From NCBI GenBank assembly GCA_002311745.1, contig DBZL01000004.1:1-20418 (forward strand): a DNA stretch of 20,418 nt, written 5' to 3'. Position numbers and translations under genes: made by a program. Position 1 is the stretch's first letter. Each line of letters starts with the position of its first letter. This DNA comes from Phycisphaerales bacterium UBA1161 (GTDB lineage Bacteria > Planctomycetota > Phycisphaerae > Tepidisphaerales > Tepidisphaeraceae). The notes under the pieces were generated by a model. It saw nothing but the letters and a program-made list of their open reading frames with translations, was not told the origin of the DNA and did not search any database. This document shows positions 1-6,516 of the stretch, piece after piece.

Positions 1-2
1 CC

Positions 3-1226
3 AAATTTTCCGGCGTTTTGGCGCTTCCCATGCTTTTGCTGGCTCTGCTGGCCCGCGCCGTCGCCCCAGGTCCATGGCGGGTGCTGAAATGGACGGCGGC
101 AAGCGTCGTCCAGCGCCTGGCCGCCGCCGCCGCCCTCGCCGCCGGCGCCCTGCTGTTCACCTACCTTTTCATCTGGGCCTGTTACGCCTTTCGCTTCAGT
201 TCCGCCCCCGGCGCCGTTTCACAGTCGGATGACATCACCCGCGCCTGCGTTACCGCGGAGTGCTGCGTTCAGCACAACGCCTCTGTGGACGTGAGCGGCA
301 CCGATCTGGAGCGGTGGCGCAGCCAATGGCATCCCAGCTTGACCCTGCGCACCGTGCAGTGGATCGAGCGGGATCGTCTTCTGCCCCAGGCGTGGACACG
401 TGGATTTCTTTCCACCTATAGCAGCTCGCTGGTGCGCAAAAGCTTTCTGTGCGGCAGCGCTGGCCTCACTGGATGGTGGTACTATTTTCCGCTGGCGTTC
501 CTCTTCAAAACGCCTCTGGCCACGCTGTTGGGTCTGTTCCTGGCGCTGCTCGTGTGGCTGTTTTGGACCCAGCGCGATCGGGTCGCGCCGCGCCGCTGGA
601 TCGCATCGCCGCGATGGTGGACCCGCTGTGCCCTGCTCATCGCTCCAGCCCTCTACACGGCCGCGGCCTTGCGATCCCACCTGGATCTGGGCATCCGCTA
701 CATCTTTCCCGTTTACCCATTCCTTTTCATTTTTTTGGGCGTGGTCGCCGCCGAGACCCTGCGGCGATATCCCCGGCCCGCCCGATGGATCGTCTCCCTT
801 CTGATCCTCGGCCTGGCCGTCGAAACCTACAGCGCCTTTCCCGATTACATTCCTTTTTTCAACGTCGCCGCTGGCGGCTGGCGCGGCGGAGCCGCTCTCC
901 TGAGCGATTCCAACATCGACTGGGGCCAGGAACTGCCCGCCCTGGCTCGTTGGCAGCGTGCCCATCCCGATCGGCAACTGTTTCTGTGTTACTTCGGCAG
1001 TGCCGATCCGCGCTATTACGGCATTCACTACGTCAACCTCGGCGGCAGCAGCGCTCCCGACGACCAGCAGCCACGCCCGGAACCGCCTCCGGTCGTCGTC
1101 GTCAGCGTCGTCGCACTCCAGGGACAGTTTATGCGCCCCGTGCAACGCGAGTTTTACTCTCGCTATCGCAACCGCCAACCCTCCGCCATCCTCGGCGGCA
1201 GTATCTACGTTTACGATCCCCCGTGA
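3..1226 (+). CDS. Membrane glycosyltransferase, GT39/PMT-like, C-terminal part (5' end outside window)
   Basis: The reading frame is open from the first bases, so this is the 3' part of a longer gene; about 400 residues are visible. It has several hydrophobic membrane segments: roughly residues 36-58 counted from the TTG at 18, then 152-182, 203-245 and 257-275. The segment WWYYFPLAFLFKTPLATLL and the later motif LLSDSNIDWGQELPALARW are, from memory, typical of the C-terminal half of bacterial GT39-type enzymes, which use polyprenyl-phosphate sugars as donors and work at the outer face of the membrane. The acceptor cannot be told, and the catalytic N-terminal loop with its acidic pair lies outside the window. 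The soluble tail (about 300-402) ends in a VVVVSVVAL strand and a short YVYDPP end. An 87-base gap separates it from the next gene. Confidence 0.7.
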   Translation, partial: KFSGVLALPMLLLALLARAVAPGPWRVLKWTAASVVQRLAAAAALAAGALLFTYLFIWACYAFRFSSAPGAVSQSDDITRACVTAECCVQHNASVDVSGTDLERWRSQWHPSLTLRTVQWIERDRLLPQAWTRGFLSTYSSSLVRKSFLCGSAGLTGWWYYFPLAFLFKTPLATLLGLFLALLVWLFWTQRDRVAPRRWIASPRWWTRCALLIAPALYTAAALRSHLDLGIRYIFPVYPFLFIFLGVVAAETLRRYPRPARWIVSLLILGLAVETYSAFPDYIPFFNVAAGGWRGGAALLSDSNIDWGQELPALARWQRAHPDRQLFLCYFGSADPRYYGIHYVNLGGSSAPDDQQPRPEPPPVVVVSVVALQGQFMRPVQREFYSRYRNRQPSAILGGSIYVYDPP

Positions 1227-1313
1227 TCTAAAGCGCCTTTCCCGCCAACCGCGCGCCATCCCGCCGCGGGGCACTTTTGCCGCTGTCCCATTTGCCTTAC
1301 ACTCTGTCCTTCC

Positions 1314-2405
1314 ATGCAGTCCGAACGTTCCCAAAGCATGGTCTCCGGCACCGGAACCGGCCAGGGCCGCGCCGGCGGACAACGCGAGCAATTCTCCGCC
1401 GAGGAACTCGCCGTCGTCCTTTCCCACTACGACATCGGCGTCATCGACTCCATCGTTGAATTCGCCCGCGGCTCCCGAAAGGCGCCCAAGCTCCTCATCG
1501 TCGCCGAGCACGGAAAATTCATCCTCAAACGCCGCGCTCGCGGTAAGGATGATCCCTTCAAGGTCGCCTTCGCCCATTCCCTTCAGCTCTTCCTGGCCGC
1601 AAAGCAGTTCCCCTTGCCTCATCTCATCGGCACCCGCAAAGAGAACAACTCCATGCTCCAGTGGCGCAACGGCGTCTACGAGCTGTTTGAGTACATCCCC
1701 GGTCAAACTTACCCGCAGACCCTCGAAGCCACCTTCGACGCCGGCAGAGTCCTGGGCCTCTTCCACAAGCTGCTGGAAAGTTTCAAATCCGAGTGGCACC
1801 CCTCCAGCGGCAGCTATCACGCCACTCCCGCCGTCGAGTCCGGCCTCCGTTCCATCGCCGGCAGCGTCGCTCCCGGCGACGAAAACAACCAGCTCCATCA
1901 GCTCTTGAATTTCCTCGTCGCCAACTACCGCAAGGCCGCCGAAATGGTCCAGGCCATGGGCATCGACGCCTGGCCCAAGCAGATCGTTCACGCCGACTGG
2001 CATCCCGGCAACATGCTCTACCGCGACAACCACGTCGTCGCCATCCTCGATTACGACAGCGCCCGCCTCTTGGCTCGCGTCATCGACATCGCCAACGGCG
2101 CCCTGCAGTTTTCCATCGTCGGCGGCGACGAGGATGTCGCCAAATGGCCCGATTACATCGACGAAGCCCGCTTCAAGCGCTTCCTTCGCGGCTATGATGA
2201 GGTGATGCTTCTCTCCCAGGCCGAAATCCGCGCCATCCCGCCGCTGATGGTCGAGGCTCTCATTGCCGAGGCCGTTTTCCCCATCGCCACCACCGGCTCC
2301 TTTGGCAAGGTGGAGGGCATCGCTTTCTTGCAGATGGTTCACCGGAAGATCGTCTGGATTTTGAAAAATTATGATCGCCTGGTCGAGCTGGCCGAAGCCG
2401 CGTGA
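1314..2405 (+). CDS. Aminoglycoside phosphotransferase (APH)-fold kinase
   Basis: The 363-residue protein has the APH/choline-kinase fold signature: a probable ATP lysine in KFILKRR (Lys72), the catalytic loop HADWHPGN at 226-233 (Asp228, Asn233) and a metal-binding DYDSAR at 246-251 in place of DFG. It probably transfers phosphate from ATP to a small hydroxylated substrate. Family members include homoserine, choline and sugar kinases, and nothing here fixes the substrate or implies antibiotic resistance. The first 25 residues are Gly/Ser/Gln-rich and probably disordered; Met9 is an alternative start. ATG 1314 has no Shine-Dalgarno, but a weak TTGCCG-N15-TACACT lies just upstream, so the message may be nearly leaderless. 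The stop codon lies inside a dispersed palindromic repeat (2398-2453). Confidence 0.8.
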   Translation: MQSERSQSMVSGTGTGQGRAGGQREQFSAEELAVVLSHYDIGVIDSIVEFARGSRKAPKLLIVAEHGKFILKRRARGKDDPFKVAFAHSLQLFLAAKQFPLPHLIGTRKENNSMLQWRNGVYELFEYIPGQTYPQTLEATFDAGRVLGLFHKLLESFKSEWHPSSGSYHATPAVESGLRSIAGSVAPGDENNQLHQLLNFLVANYRKAAEMVQAMGIDAWPKQIVHADWHPGNMLYRDNHVVAILDYDSARLLARVIDIANGALQFSIVGGDEDVAKWPDYIDEARFKRFLRGYDEVMLLSQAEIRAIPPLMVEALIAEAVFPIATTGSFGKVEGIAFLQMVHRKIVWILKNYDRLVELAEAA

Positions 2406-2453
2406 CGCATCTTTGTTTAGCCGCGTCGCTTGCGACGCGCGTCCCGATTTAGC
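2398..2453 (+). repeat. Palindromic intergenic repeat, copy 1
   Basis: This 56-base segment matches 5780-5835 at 55 of 56 positions. Its core is the perfect palindrome CGCGTCGCTTGCGACGCG (2422-2439), which can fold into a 7-bp stem with a CTTG tetraloop. It overlaps the last codons and TGA of the kinase gene. A shorter third copy lies at 5308-5337. The form is REP-like; no transposase is visible in the window. Confidence 0.8.
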
Positions 2454-2475
2454 TCATTTACCCCAAGACTGCCCC

Positions 2476-3171
2476 ATGTCCACATTCGCCAAACTTCTTT
2501 CCCTACTAACGGCGTTGGCTTTGTCTTCCACCGCCCCGGCCACCCAACCCGCCGACGTTCAGCTTCGCCAATGGATCACGCAGCTGCGCGACGACGATCC
2601 GCAGGTCCGCGATTCCGCCTGCCAATCCCTCATGGGCCTCTCGCGTCAGGACCTTCCCGCCCTGCGCCAAGCCGCCCTGGCCCTGCGCCCTCTGTGGCCC
2701 AACCAACTCTCCGCCCTGCGCGACATCGTCCGCCAACTCTATCTGGCCCCCCAGCCGCCCGGTCCCGATGACCCGCCCTCGCCCGGTTTTTTGGGCATCT
2801 TCTGGCCCCTGGGCCCCGCCGTTTCCCCACAGGGCCTTATGGTCGGCCGCCGCATCCCCGGCTTTGTCGCCTACCGCATGTTGCGCAGCGGCGACGTCAT
2901 CGTAAAAATCCTCGATCAGCCCGACCTCCCTCTGACTCAGCCCGGCCAGTTCACCCATGCCGTGCAAAGTAGACACGCCGGCCGTATCCTCCCCCTGGCC
3001 GTTCTCCGTTCCGGGAGGATAATCCACCTTTTTATCGTCCTGGACCCGCTTCCCCCCGGCCTGGGCCTTGACGTGGAAAATTGGATGGGCGCACGCGATA
3101 AAGAAGCCGACGAATATTGGAACGCTCATTTTGCGGCCCTCGAGCCCGGCTCCGCCGCTTCGCAGCCATGA
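2476..3171 (+). CDS. Exported HEAT-like / PDZ-like protein of unknown function
   Basis: The 231-residue protein starts with a likely signal peptide (KLLSLLTALALSSTAPA, about 5-21). A helical HEAT-like stretch (about 28-90, with RDDDPQVRDSACQSLMGLSR) follows, then a proline-rich linker (PQPPGPDDPPSP) and a PDZ-like fold (about 103-200: GFLGI, GLMVGRRIPGFVAYRMLRSG, then FTHAVQSRHAGRILPLAVLR). I chose ATG 2476 because any longer reading would translate the dispersed repeat and would lose the N-terminal signal peptide. No protease residues are seen, so it is more likely a binding or scaffold protein in the periplasm. Its TGA overlaps the ATG of the next gene (ATGA, 3168-3171), so the two are probably translationally coupled even though one product is exported and the other cytoplasmic. 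Confidence 0.7.
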   Translation: MSTFAKLLSLLTALALSSTAPATQPADVQLRQWITQLRDDDPQVRDSACQSLMGLSRQDLPALRQAALALRPLWPNQLSALRDIVRQLYLAPQPPGPDDPPSPGFLGIFWPLGPAVSPQGLMVGRRIPGFVAYRMLRSGDVIVKILDQPDLPLTQPGQFTHAVQSRHAGRILPLAVLRSGRIIHLFIVLDPLPPGLGLDVENWMGARDKEADEYWNAHFAALEPGSAASQP

Positions 3172-4202
3172 CTGATCTTTATCAACCGTTTCTCGACCGC
3201 CTCTGTGCCGCTCGCCGCGTGCTCATCACCACCCACGTGCGCCCCGACGGCGACGCCCTGGGAACCACCGCCGCCATGGCCATGGCCCTGCGCCGAAAAT
3301 CCATCGAAGCTGAAGTCCTGCTCTTCAGCCGACTGCCCGGCAAGTACGCCTTCATCTTCCAGGAAAACCACATCGCTCACCACGACGTCGAATCCGCCTG
3401 GCCCGCCCATCTCTCGCTGGAAAAATTCGACACCCTCCTCGTCGTCGACACAGGCACCTGGTCCCAGCTCCCCGGCCTGCGCCCGCGCCTCGACGGCTGG
3501 ACCGGCCAACGCCTCGTCCTGGATCACCATCTCACCCAGGAAAACTGGGCCGATTGCAAGCTGATCGACACCCAGGCCGCCGCTGCCGGCGAGATCGCCG
3601 CCGATCTCCTCGAGCACTGGCAGGTTCCCTTTGACCCGCCCGTCGCCACCGCCCTTTTTCTCGCCATCGCCAGCGACACCGGCTGGTTCCAGTTCAGCAA
3701 CACCCGCCCGCGCACCCTGCGCCTGGCCGCCGACCTCATGGAAGCCGGCGTCGACACCGACCGCATCTATCGCCTCCTTTACCAAAACGAGCGCATCCAG
3801 CGCCTGGCCCTGCAGACCCGCGCCCAGCAATCGCTGCAACTCCTGCACGACAACCGCCTGGCCGTCATGCGCCTGCGTAGGAATGATTTTGAGCAGGCAG
3901 GTGCCAGTGTTCTGGAAACCGAGAACCTGATCAACATCCCCTTGCAAGTGCAAAGCGTCGAAGTCTCCATCCTGATGGTGGAATCCCCGGACGGCCAGCC
4001 CGTCCGCGTCAGCCTGCGCAGCAAGGAATCGGTCGACGTGGCCAAATTCGCCGAGCAATTCGGCGGCGGCGGTCACGCCCGCGCCGCCGGCCTCCGTCTC
4101 CCCGGCGATTTCCAGCTCGTCTGCGACCGCATCGTCAATGCCATGCTCGATCTAATGAAACGTGAAGACCTGAAACGTGAAGACGTGAAACGTGAAACGT
4201 GA
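3168..4202 (+). CDS. nrnA: DHH/DHHA1 phosphoesterase, NrnA-type (oligoribonuclease / pAp phosphatase)
   Basis: The 344-residue protein carries all DHH motifs: THVRPDGDALG at 22-32 (metal Asp27, Asp29), VVDTG at 92-96, LDHH at 118-121 and IASDTG at 167-172, followed by the DHHA1 substrate-binding motif GGGGHARAAG at 299-308. Spacing and length fit NrnA, which degrades 2-5-nt nanoRNAs and dephosphorylates 3'-phosphoadenosine 5'-phosphate in the cytoplasm; a relative acting on cyclic-dinucleotide products is possible. ATG 3168 lies in an ATGA overlap with the preceding gene, and a longer start (3117) would extend further into it. The last 14 residues (KREDLKREDVKRET) lie beyond the fold and are encoded by a short tandem DNA repeat that continues past the stop. 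Confidence 0.88.
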   Translation: MTDLYQPFLDRLCAARRVLITTHVRPDGDALGTTAAMAMALRRKSIEAEVLLFSRLPGKYAFIFQENHIAHHDVESAWPAHLSLEKFDTLLVVDTGTWSQLPGLRPRLDGWTGQRLVLDHHLTQENWADCKLIDTQAAAAGEIAADLLEHWQVPFDPPVATALFLAIASDTGWFQFSNTRPRTLRLAADLMEAGVDTDRIYRLLYQNERIQRLALQTRAQQSLQLLHDNRLAVMRLRRNDFEQAGASVLETENLINIPLQVQSVEVSILMVESPDGQPVRVSLRSKESVDVAKFAEQFGGGGHARAAGLRLPGDFQLVCDRIVNAMLDLMKREDLKREDVKRET

Positions 4203-4246
4203 AGACGTGAACGGCAAAGTCTTTTCACGTTTCATTTTGACACGTC
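4155..4246 (+). repeat. Tandem 7-8-base repeat with inverted complement, running out of nrnA
   Basis: Units of TGAAACG and TGAAGACG/C alternate from 4155 to about 4210, cross the nrnA stop (4200-4202), and are followed by an imperfect complement (about 4220-4246). TTCACGTTTCA at 4224-4234 pairs exactly with TGAAACGTGAA upstream, so a long hairpin can form behind nrnA. It may act as a transcription barrier. The distal edge overlaps the -35 box of the ilvC promoter. Confidence 0.75.
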
Positions 4247-4265
4247 GACCACCCTCCATTACCAT
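4237..4265 (+). promoter_or_regulatory. Strong sigma-70-type promoter of ilvC
   Basis: TTGACA (4237-4242) is a perfect -35, followed by a 17-base spacer and TACCAT (4260-4265) as -10. Predicted transcription start is near 4272, leaving about 20 bases of leader that contains GGAGG (4283-4287), well placed for ATG 4292. The same TACCAT box recurs before clpP1. No leader peptide or attenuator fits in so short a leader. Confidence 0.65.
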
Positions 4266-4291
4266 CCCCGCCCGTCCCTAGCGGAGGAACC

Positions 4292-5305
4292 ATGGCCTTG
4301 AAAATGATCTACGAACAAGACGCCCCGATTGACGCCCTCAAGGGCAAGACGGTTGCCATGCTCGGTTACGGCTCCCAGGGTCACGCCCACAGCCTCAACC
4401 TGCGCGACAGCGGCGTCAAAGTGATCGTCGCCGAACTCAAGGACACCTCCAACGCCAAGCTGGCGATTCAGCACGGATTCCAGCCCACCACCGTCGAGGA
4501 AGTGGTCAAATCCGGCGATCTGATCGTGTTGACTTTGCCCGATGAAGTTCAGCCCGGCGTCTACCACAAGAGCATTGCCCCGCACCTCAAAGCCGGCCAG
4601 ACGCTGGGCGCCACCCACGGCTTCAACATTCATTTCAAAACGATCGTCCCGCCCAAGGACGTGAACATCGTCATGGTTGCCCCCAAAGGCCCCGGCCACC
4701 TGGTCCGCAGCGAATTCGAGCGTGGCGGCGGCGTCCCCTGCCTCCTGGCCGTTCACCAAGACGCCACCGGCAACGCCCGCGCCACCGCACTCGCCTGGGC
4801 CCGCGGCATCGGCGGCGCCCGCTCCGGCGTCATCGAAACCACTTTCAAGGACGAATGCGAAACCGATCTCTTCGGCGAACAGGCCGTCCTCTGCGGCGGC
4901 CTTTCCGCCCTGATCAAGGCCGGCTTCGAAACCCTCACCGAAGCCGGCTATCCTCCCGAAATGGCCTACTTCGAATGCGTCCACGAGGTGAAACTGATCG
5001 TCGACCTGATTTATCAAGGCGGCTTGGACTACATGCGTTACAGCATTTCCAACACCGCCGAGTACGGCGACCTGACTCGCGGCCCGCGCATCATCACGCC
5101 CGCCGTGAAGGCCGAAATGAAAAAGATTTTGGCCGAGATCACCAGCGGTGCTTTCGCCAAGGAATGGCGTCACGAATACGAAACCGGCATGAAGAATTTC
5201 AAGCGTCTTTACGAGCAGGACAACAATCACCCGGTCGAGGTGATCGGCCGCCGCCTGCGTAAGATGATGCCGTGGTTGAAGGCCAAGGAACCCCCCAAGT
5301 CCTAA
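4292..5305 (+). CDS. ilvC: Ketol-acid reductoisomerase (KARI, class I)
   Basis: This 337-residue enzyme of valine/isoleucine synthesis converts 2-acetolactate to 2,3-dihydroxyisovalerate using Mg2+ and NAD(P)H in the cytoplasm. The length fits short class I KARI. Visible motifs are the Rossmann loop GYGSQGHA (25-32), catalytic THGF (108-111), metal ligands in DLFGEQ (192-197; Asp192, Glu196), the acidic pair Glu228/Glu232 in FECVHE, and SNTAEYGD (253-260) binding substrate from the partner subunit. The loop after the second Rossmann strand reads [11 protein letters not shown] where NADPH enzymes such as that of Pseudomonas have VGLRSGSATVAK, so the phosphate-binding Arg is missing and an acidic residue is gained; NADH use is possible. 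It stands alone, without ilvB/ilvN beside it, and has its own promoter and terminator-like hairpin. Confidence 0.96.
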   Translation: MALKMIYEQDAPIDALKGKTVAMLGYGSQGHAHSLNLRDSGVKVIVAELKDTSNAKLAIQHGFQPTTVEEVVKSGDLIVLTLPDEVQPGVYHKSIAPHLKAGQTLGATHGFNIHFKTIVPPKDVNIVMVAPKGPGHLVRSEFERGGGVPCLLAVHQDATGNARATALAWARGIGGARSGVIETTFKDECETDLFGEQAVLCGGLSALIKAGFETLTEAGYPPEMAYFECVHEVKLIVDLIYQGGLDYMRYSISNTAEYGDLTRGPRIITPAVKAEMKKILAEITSGAFAKEWRHEYETGMKNFKRLYEQDNNHPVEVIGRRLRKMMPWLKAKEPPKS

Positions 5306-5307
5306 GT

Positions 5308-5337
5308 TTTGTTTAGCCGCGTCGCTTGCGACGCGCG
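5308..5337 (+). repeat. Palindromic intergenic repeat, copy 2 (short)
   Basis: These 30 bases repeat the TTTGTTTAG plus CGCGTCGCTTGCGACGCG core of copies 1 and 3 but diverge right after it. The copy starts two bases after the ilvC stop codon, again at a gene end. Confidence 0.75.
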
Positions 5338-5360
5338 CTTATTTTTCGCTGCGCGAAAAG

Positions 5361-5388
5361 AAGGCCCCGGACGCATGTCCGGGGCCTT
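5361..5388 (+). terminator. Terminator-like hairpin downstream of ilvC
   Basis: AAGGCCCCGGAC (5361-5372) and GTCCGGGGCCTT (5377-5388) form a perfect 12-bp stem with a GCAT loop, 55 bases after the ilvC stop. A smaller TTTTCGC/GCGAAAA hairpin precedes it (5343-5359). No U-run follows, so termination might be weak or need Rho; the hairpin could instead be part of the structured region downstream. Confidence 0.6.
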
Positions 5389-5397
5389 CGCAGTATT

Positions 5398-5491
5398 AGC
5401 TGCTGGCGGAGGGGCAAGCCCTCCGCATGAGCGGCTGTAGCAGCCGCGTTGATCGCGGGAGTCTCACCCGCGAAAGCTGCCTACAGCAGCT
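5398..5491. ncRNA. Candidate structured RNA: four-way junction of perfect stems
   Basis: AGCTGCTG (5398-5405) pairs with CAGCAGCT (5484-5491) as a closing 8-bp stem. It encloses three perfect hairpins: GCGGAGGG/CCCTCCGC (5406-5426), GCGGCTG/CAGCCGC (5431-5447) and TCGCGGG/CCCGCGA (5453-5473). An alternative 5-bp hairpin, GCTGC/GCAGC (5476-5490), competes with the closing strand. The fold is cloverleaf-like, but the loops lack tRNA signatures. It matches no RNA family I can recall, the strand is undecided, and a cluster of REP-like palindromes is the alternative reading. Confidence 0.35.
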
Positions 5492-5538
5492 CACTGGTAC
5501 AGTCACAATAGGTCACGGGATCACCTCCATTTCTGCAA

Positions 5539-5716
5539 GAGCCGCATGTCCACTGCCGTGGACTGGTGGCTCCCTAGCCATGCCAAGCCGTCACGGATAA
5601 ATCCGCCGCCGGGCTATTTCTCCCGGAAACGCCTTCCCGGGAACATGGGGACTGCCGAGGCAATCCCGCCTCGCCGTGGAGTTACACCGGCGATGGGAGG
5701 ATGATACGCCATCCTC
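5539..5716. ncRNA. Second block of consecutive stem-loops, possibly the same RNA
   Basis: GAGCC...GGCTC with inner GTCCAC/GTGGAC forms a two-part stem (5539-5572) with a symmetric internal loop. After it come a CCCGG/CCGGG-type hairpin (about 5622-5641), CGAGGC/GCCTCG (5656-5673), the overlapping and mutually exclusive TCGCCG/CGGCGA (5671-5693), and GAGGATG/CATCCTC (5697-5716). I see no known riboswitch core; cobalamin, TPP, SAM and fluoride patterns were considered and do not fit. Either strand could be transcribed. Confidence 0.3.
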
Positions 5717-5779
5717 GGCCCGGAATTCAATTCAGTTTTCGTTAAAAAACGCCACCACTGAGTAACGGAGGCAACCGCT

Positions 5780-5835
5780 CCGCGTGACACATCTTTGTTT
5801 AGCCGCGTCGCTTGCGACGCGCGTCCCGATTTAGC
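5780..5835 (+). repeat. Palindromic intergenic repeat, copy 3
   Basis: This copy is identical to 2398-2453 except for one base (A at 5789 against G at 2407). Unlike copies 1 and 2 it does not abut a stop codon that I can identify. Confidence 0.8.
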
Positions 5836-5847
5836 GGCGGTGCGTGA

Positions 5848-5954
5848 CTCGACTGAGCTCGTCGAAGTCAGCACCGCGGGTTCCCTACTTTGCCCCCGGG
5901 CCCGAAATTCAATCCATTTTCCCCTCCTGCCGGACTTCGGCGAGTTCAGTCGAG
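5848..5954. repeat. 22-bp inverted repeats around a 63-base core
   Basis: The left arm 5848-5869 (starting CTCGACTGAGCTCG) and right arm 5933-5954 (ending TTCAGTCGAG) are inverted repeats matching at 20 of 22 positions. The core contains a GC-rich stretch and a segment (about 5897-5922) resembling 5717-5742. The arms look like a dispersed intergenic repeat that often surfaces as peptides such as STELVEVSTAG in spurious reading frames. The pair could be a MITE-like unit or two independent insertions. Confidence 0.6.
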
Positions 5955-5956
5955 CC

Positions 5957-5983
5957 GTACGCCGGGGGAGGGCCAGGTGGGGG
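5957..5983 (+). repeat. GTACGCCGGGGGAGGG...GGTGGGGG element, copy 1
   Basis: This G-rich segment resembles 20288-20315 on the same strand and 20370-20399 on the opposite strand: GTACGC, then a GGGGGAGG block, then GGTGGGGG. It sits directly beside the right arm of the 22-bp inverted repeat. Confidence 0.6.
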
Positions 5984-5986
5984 ATC

Positions 5987-6019
5987 AAAAGGCAACCACC
6001 GAGGCACGGAGCCACGGAG
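5987..6019 (+). repeat. AAAAGGCAACCACCGAGGCACGG-type element, copy 1
   Basis: The start AAAAGGCAACCACCGAGG is nearly the same as 6517-6550, and the reverse complement of 8452-8532 is related. These are short dispersed elements built from GGAGGCAC-like words. This copy ends 27 bases before the GTG start of the next gene. Confidence 0.65.
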
Positions 6020-6046
6020 CTAAGAATCGCGGTACAATTTCCGTGA

Positions 6047-6484
6047 GTGAAACGCCTTCGGCGATGGCTGTTCAACGGGATTGCGGCGATGTCGCTACTG
6101 CTATGCGTGGCAACAGTCGCGCTATGGATCGGGAGCTATCGGTCGGTCAGGACGGCTTACTCGCTCGGGCCAGAACGGGAAATCTGGGCGATCCGCGGCC
6201 AAATTCAATACTTTCGGTGGTATCAAGGCTGGTACAGCGGAGATTTGCAGGACGATTGGCGATATCTCGGTTTTGGTTACTCGCGCAAGAATTTTCTGTT
6301 CGTTTGTGTCCCCATTTGGTTCCTCACGTTCCTCACGATTTTGCCGCCCGCGCGATGGTTATGGCTAAGACGGGGTGAAAACAGAAGAATTTCGGAGGGA
6401 CAGTGCGCCGTCTGCGGCTACGACCTCCGCGCCACACCAGACCGCTGCCCGGAATGCGGAACAATCCTCGCCAAGGGCGCTTAG
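6047..6484 (+). CDS. Small membrane protein with C-terminal zinc ribbon (planctomycete type)
   Basis: The 145-residue protein has two membrane segments (about 11-30 and 84-104) and a C-terminal zinc ribbon, CAVCGYDLRATPDRCPECG, with ligands Cys120, Cys123, Cys134 and Cys137. From memory, this architecture with a YDLRATPxRCPECG tail is very common and lineage-typical in Phycisphaerae and other planctomycetes, and no function is known. Between the helices lies an aromatic stretch (IQYFRWYQGWYSG) that probably faces outside. The start is GTG 6047, without a Shine-Dalgarno; TACAAT at 6033-6038 sits eight bases before it, which fits a leaderless message, but no clear -35 box is seen. No partner gene is adjacent. 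Confidence 0.75.
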   Translation: MKRLRRWLFNGIAAMSLLLCVATVALWIGSYRSVRTAYSLGPEREIWAIRGQIQYFRWYQGWYSGDLQDDWRYLGFGYSRKNFLFVCVPIWFLTFLTILPPARWLWLRRGENRRISEGQCAVCGYDLRATPDRCPECGTILAKGA

Positions 6485-6516
6485 ATTTCAAACGGACCCA
6501 CTACCGTCAGTGCAGA

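Larger units (their letters stand above)
5306..6046. other. 741-base gene-poor spacer dense in hairpins and dispersed repeats
   Basis: No convincing gene is found on either strand between ilvC and the zinc-ribbon protein; the longer open frames here translate dispersed repeats. The stretch holds a terminator-like hairpin, a run of about ten perfect stem-loops to 5716, the third full copy of the palindromic repeat, a 22-bp inverted-repeat pair, a GC-rich GGGGGAGGG element and an ACGGAGGCACGGAG element. The parts are listed separately. Confidence 0.75.

Noticed and set aside
219..2342. Long 707-codon open frame on the minus strand
   Set aside because: It lies antisense to two well-supported genes, is Gly/Asp/Ala-rich without domains, and arises from third-position GC bias.
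2371..2475. Upstream extension of the HEAT/PDZ-like protein
   Set aside because: The added residues translate the dispersed palindromic repeat (the same SRVACDARPDL peptide appears near 5800) and would bury the signal peptide.
3126..4076. 316-codon minus-strand open frame opposite nrnA
   Set aside because: Gly/Asp-rich shadow with no recognisable motif, against a complete DHH/DHHA1 gene on the plus strand.
4155..4246. CRISPR array
   Set aside because: Units are 7-8 bases with no spacers, and an inverted copy follows; the same applies to 10210-10279.
5398..5491. tRNA or tRNA-like gene
   Set aside because: The cloverleaf-like fold lacks a TTCRA T-loop, D-loop GG and CCA, and the stem lengths do not fit.
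5514..5533. 16S rRNA gene fragment
   Set aside because: Only the last 11 bases match; the upstream helix-45 sequence of 16S is absent, so no rRNA gene is called.
5671..5716. Fluoride or cobalamin riboswitch
   Set aside because: A GGCGATGG...GATGATACGCC resemblance exists, but the middle of the fluoride aptamer is missing and no B12-box is found.
5614..6075. 153-codon minus-strand open frame in the spacer
   Set aside because: It runs through four different dispersed repeats and hairpins; there are no domains and the composition fits noise.
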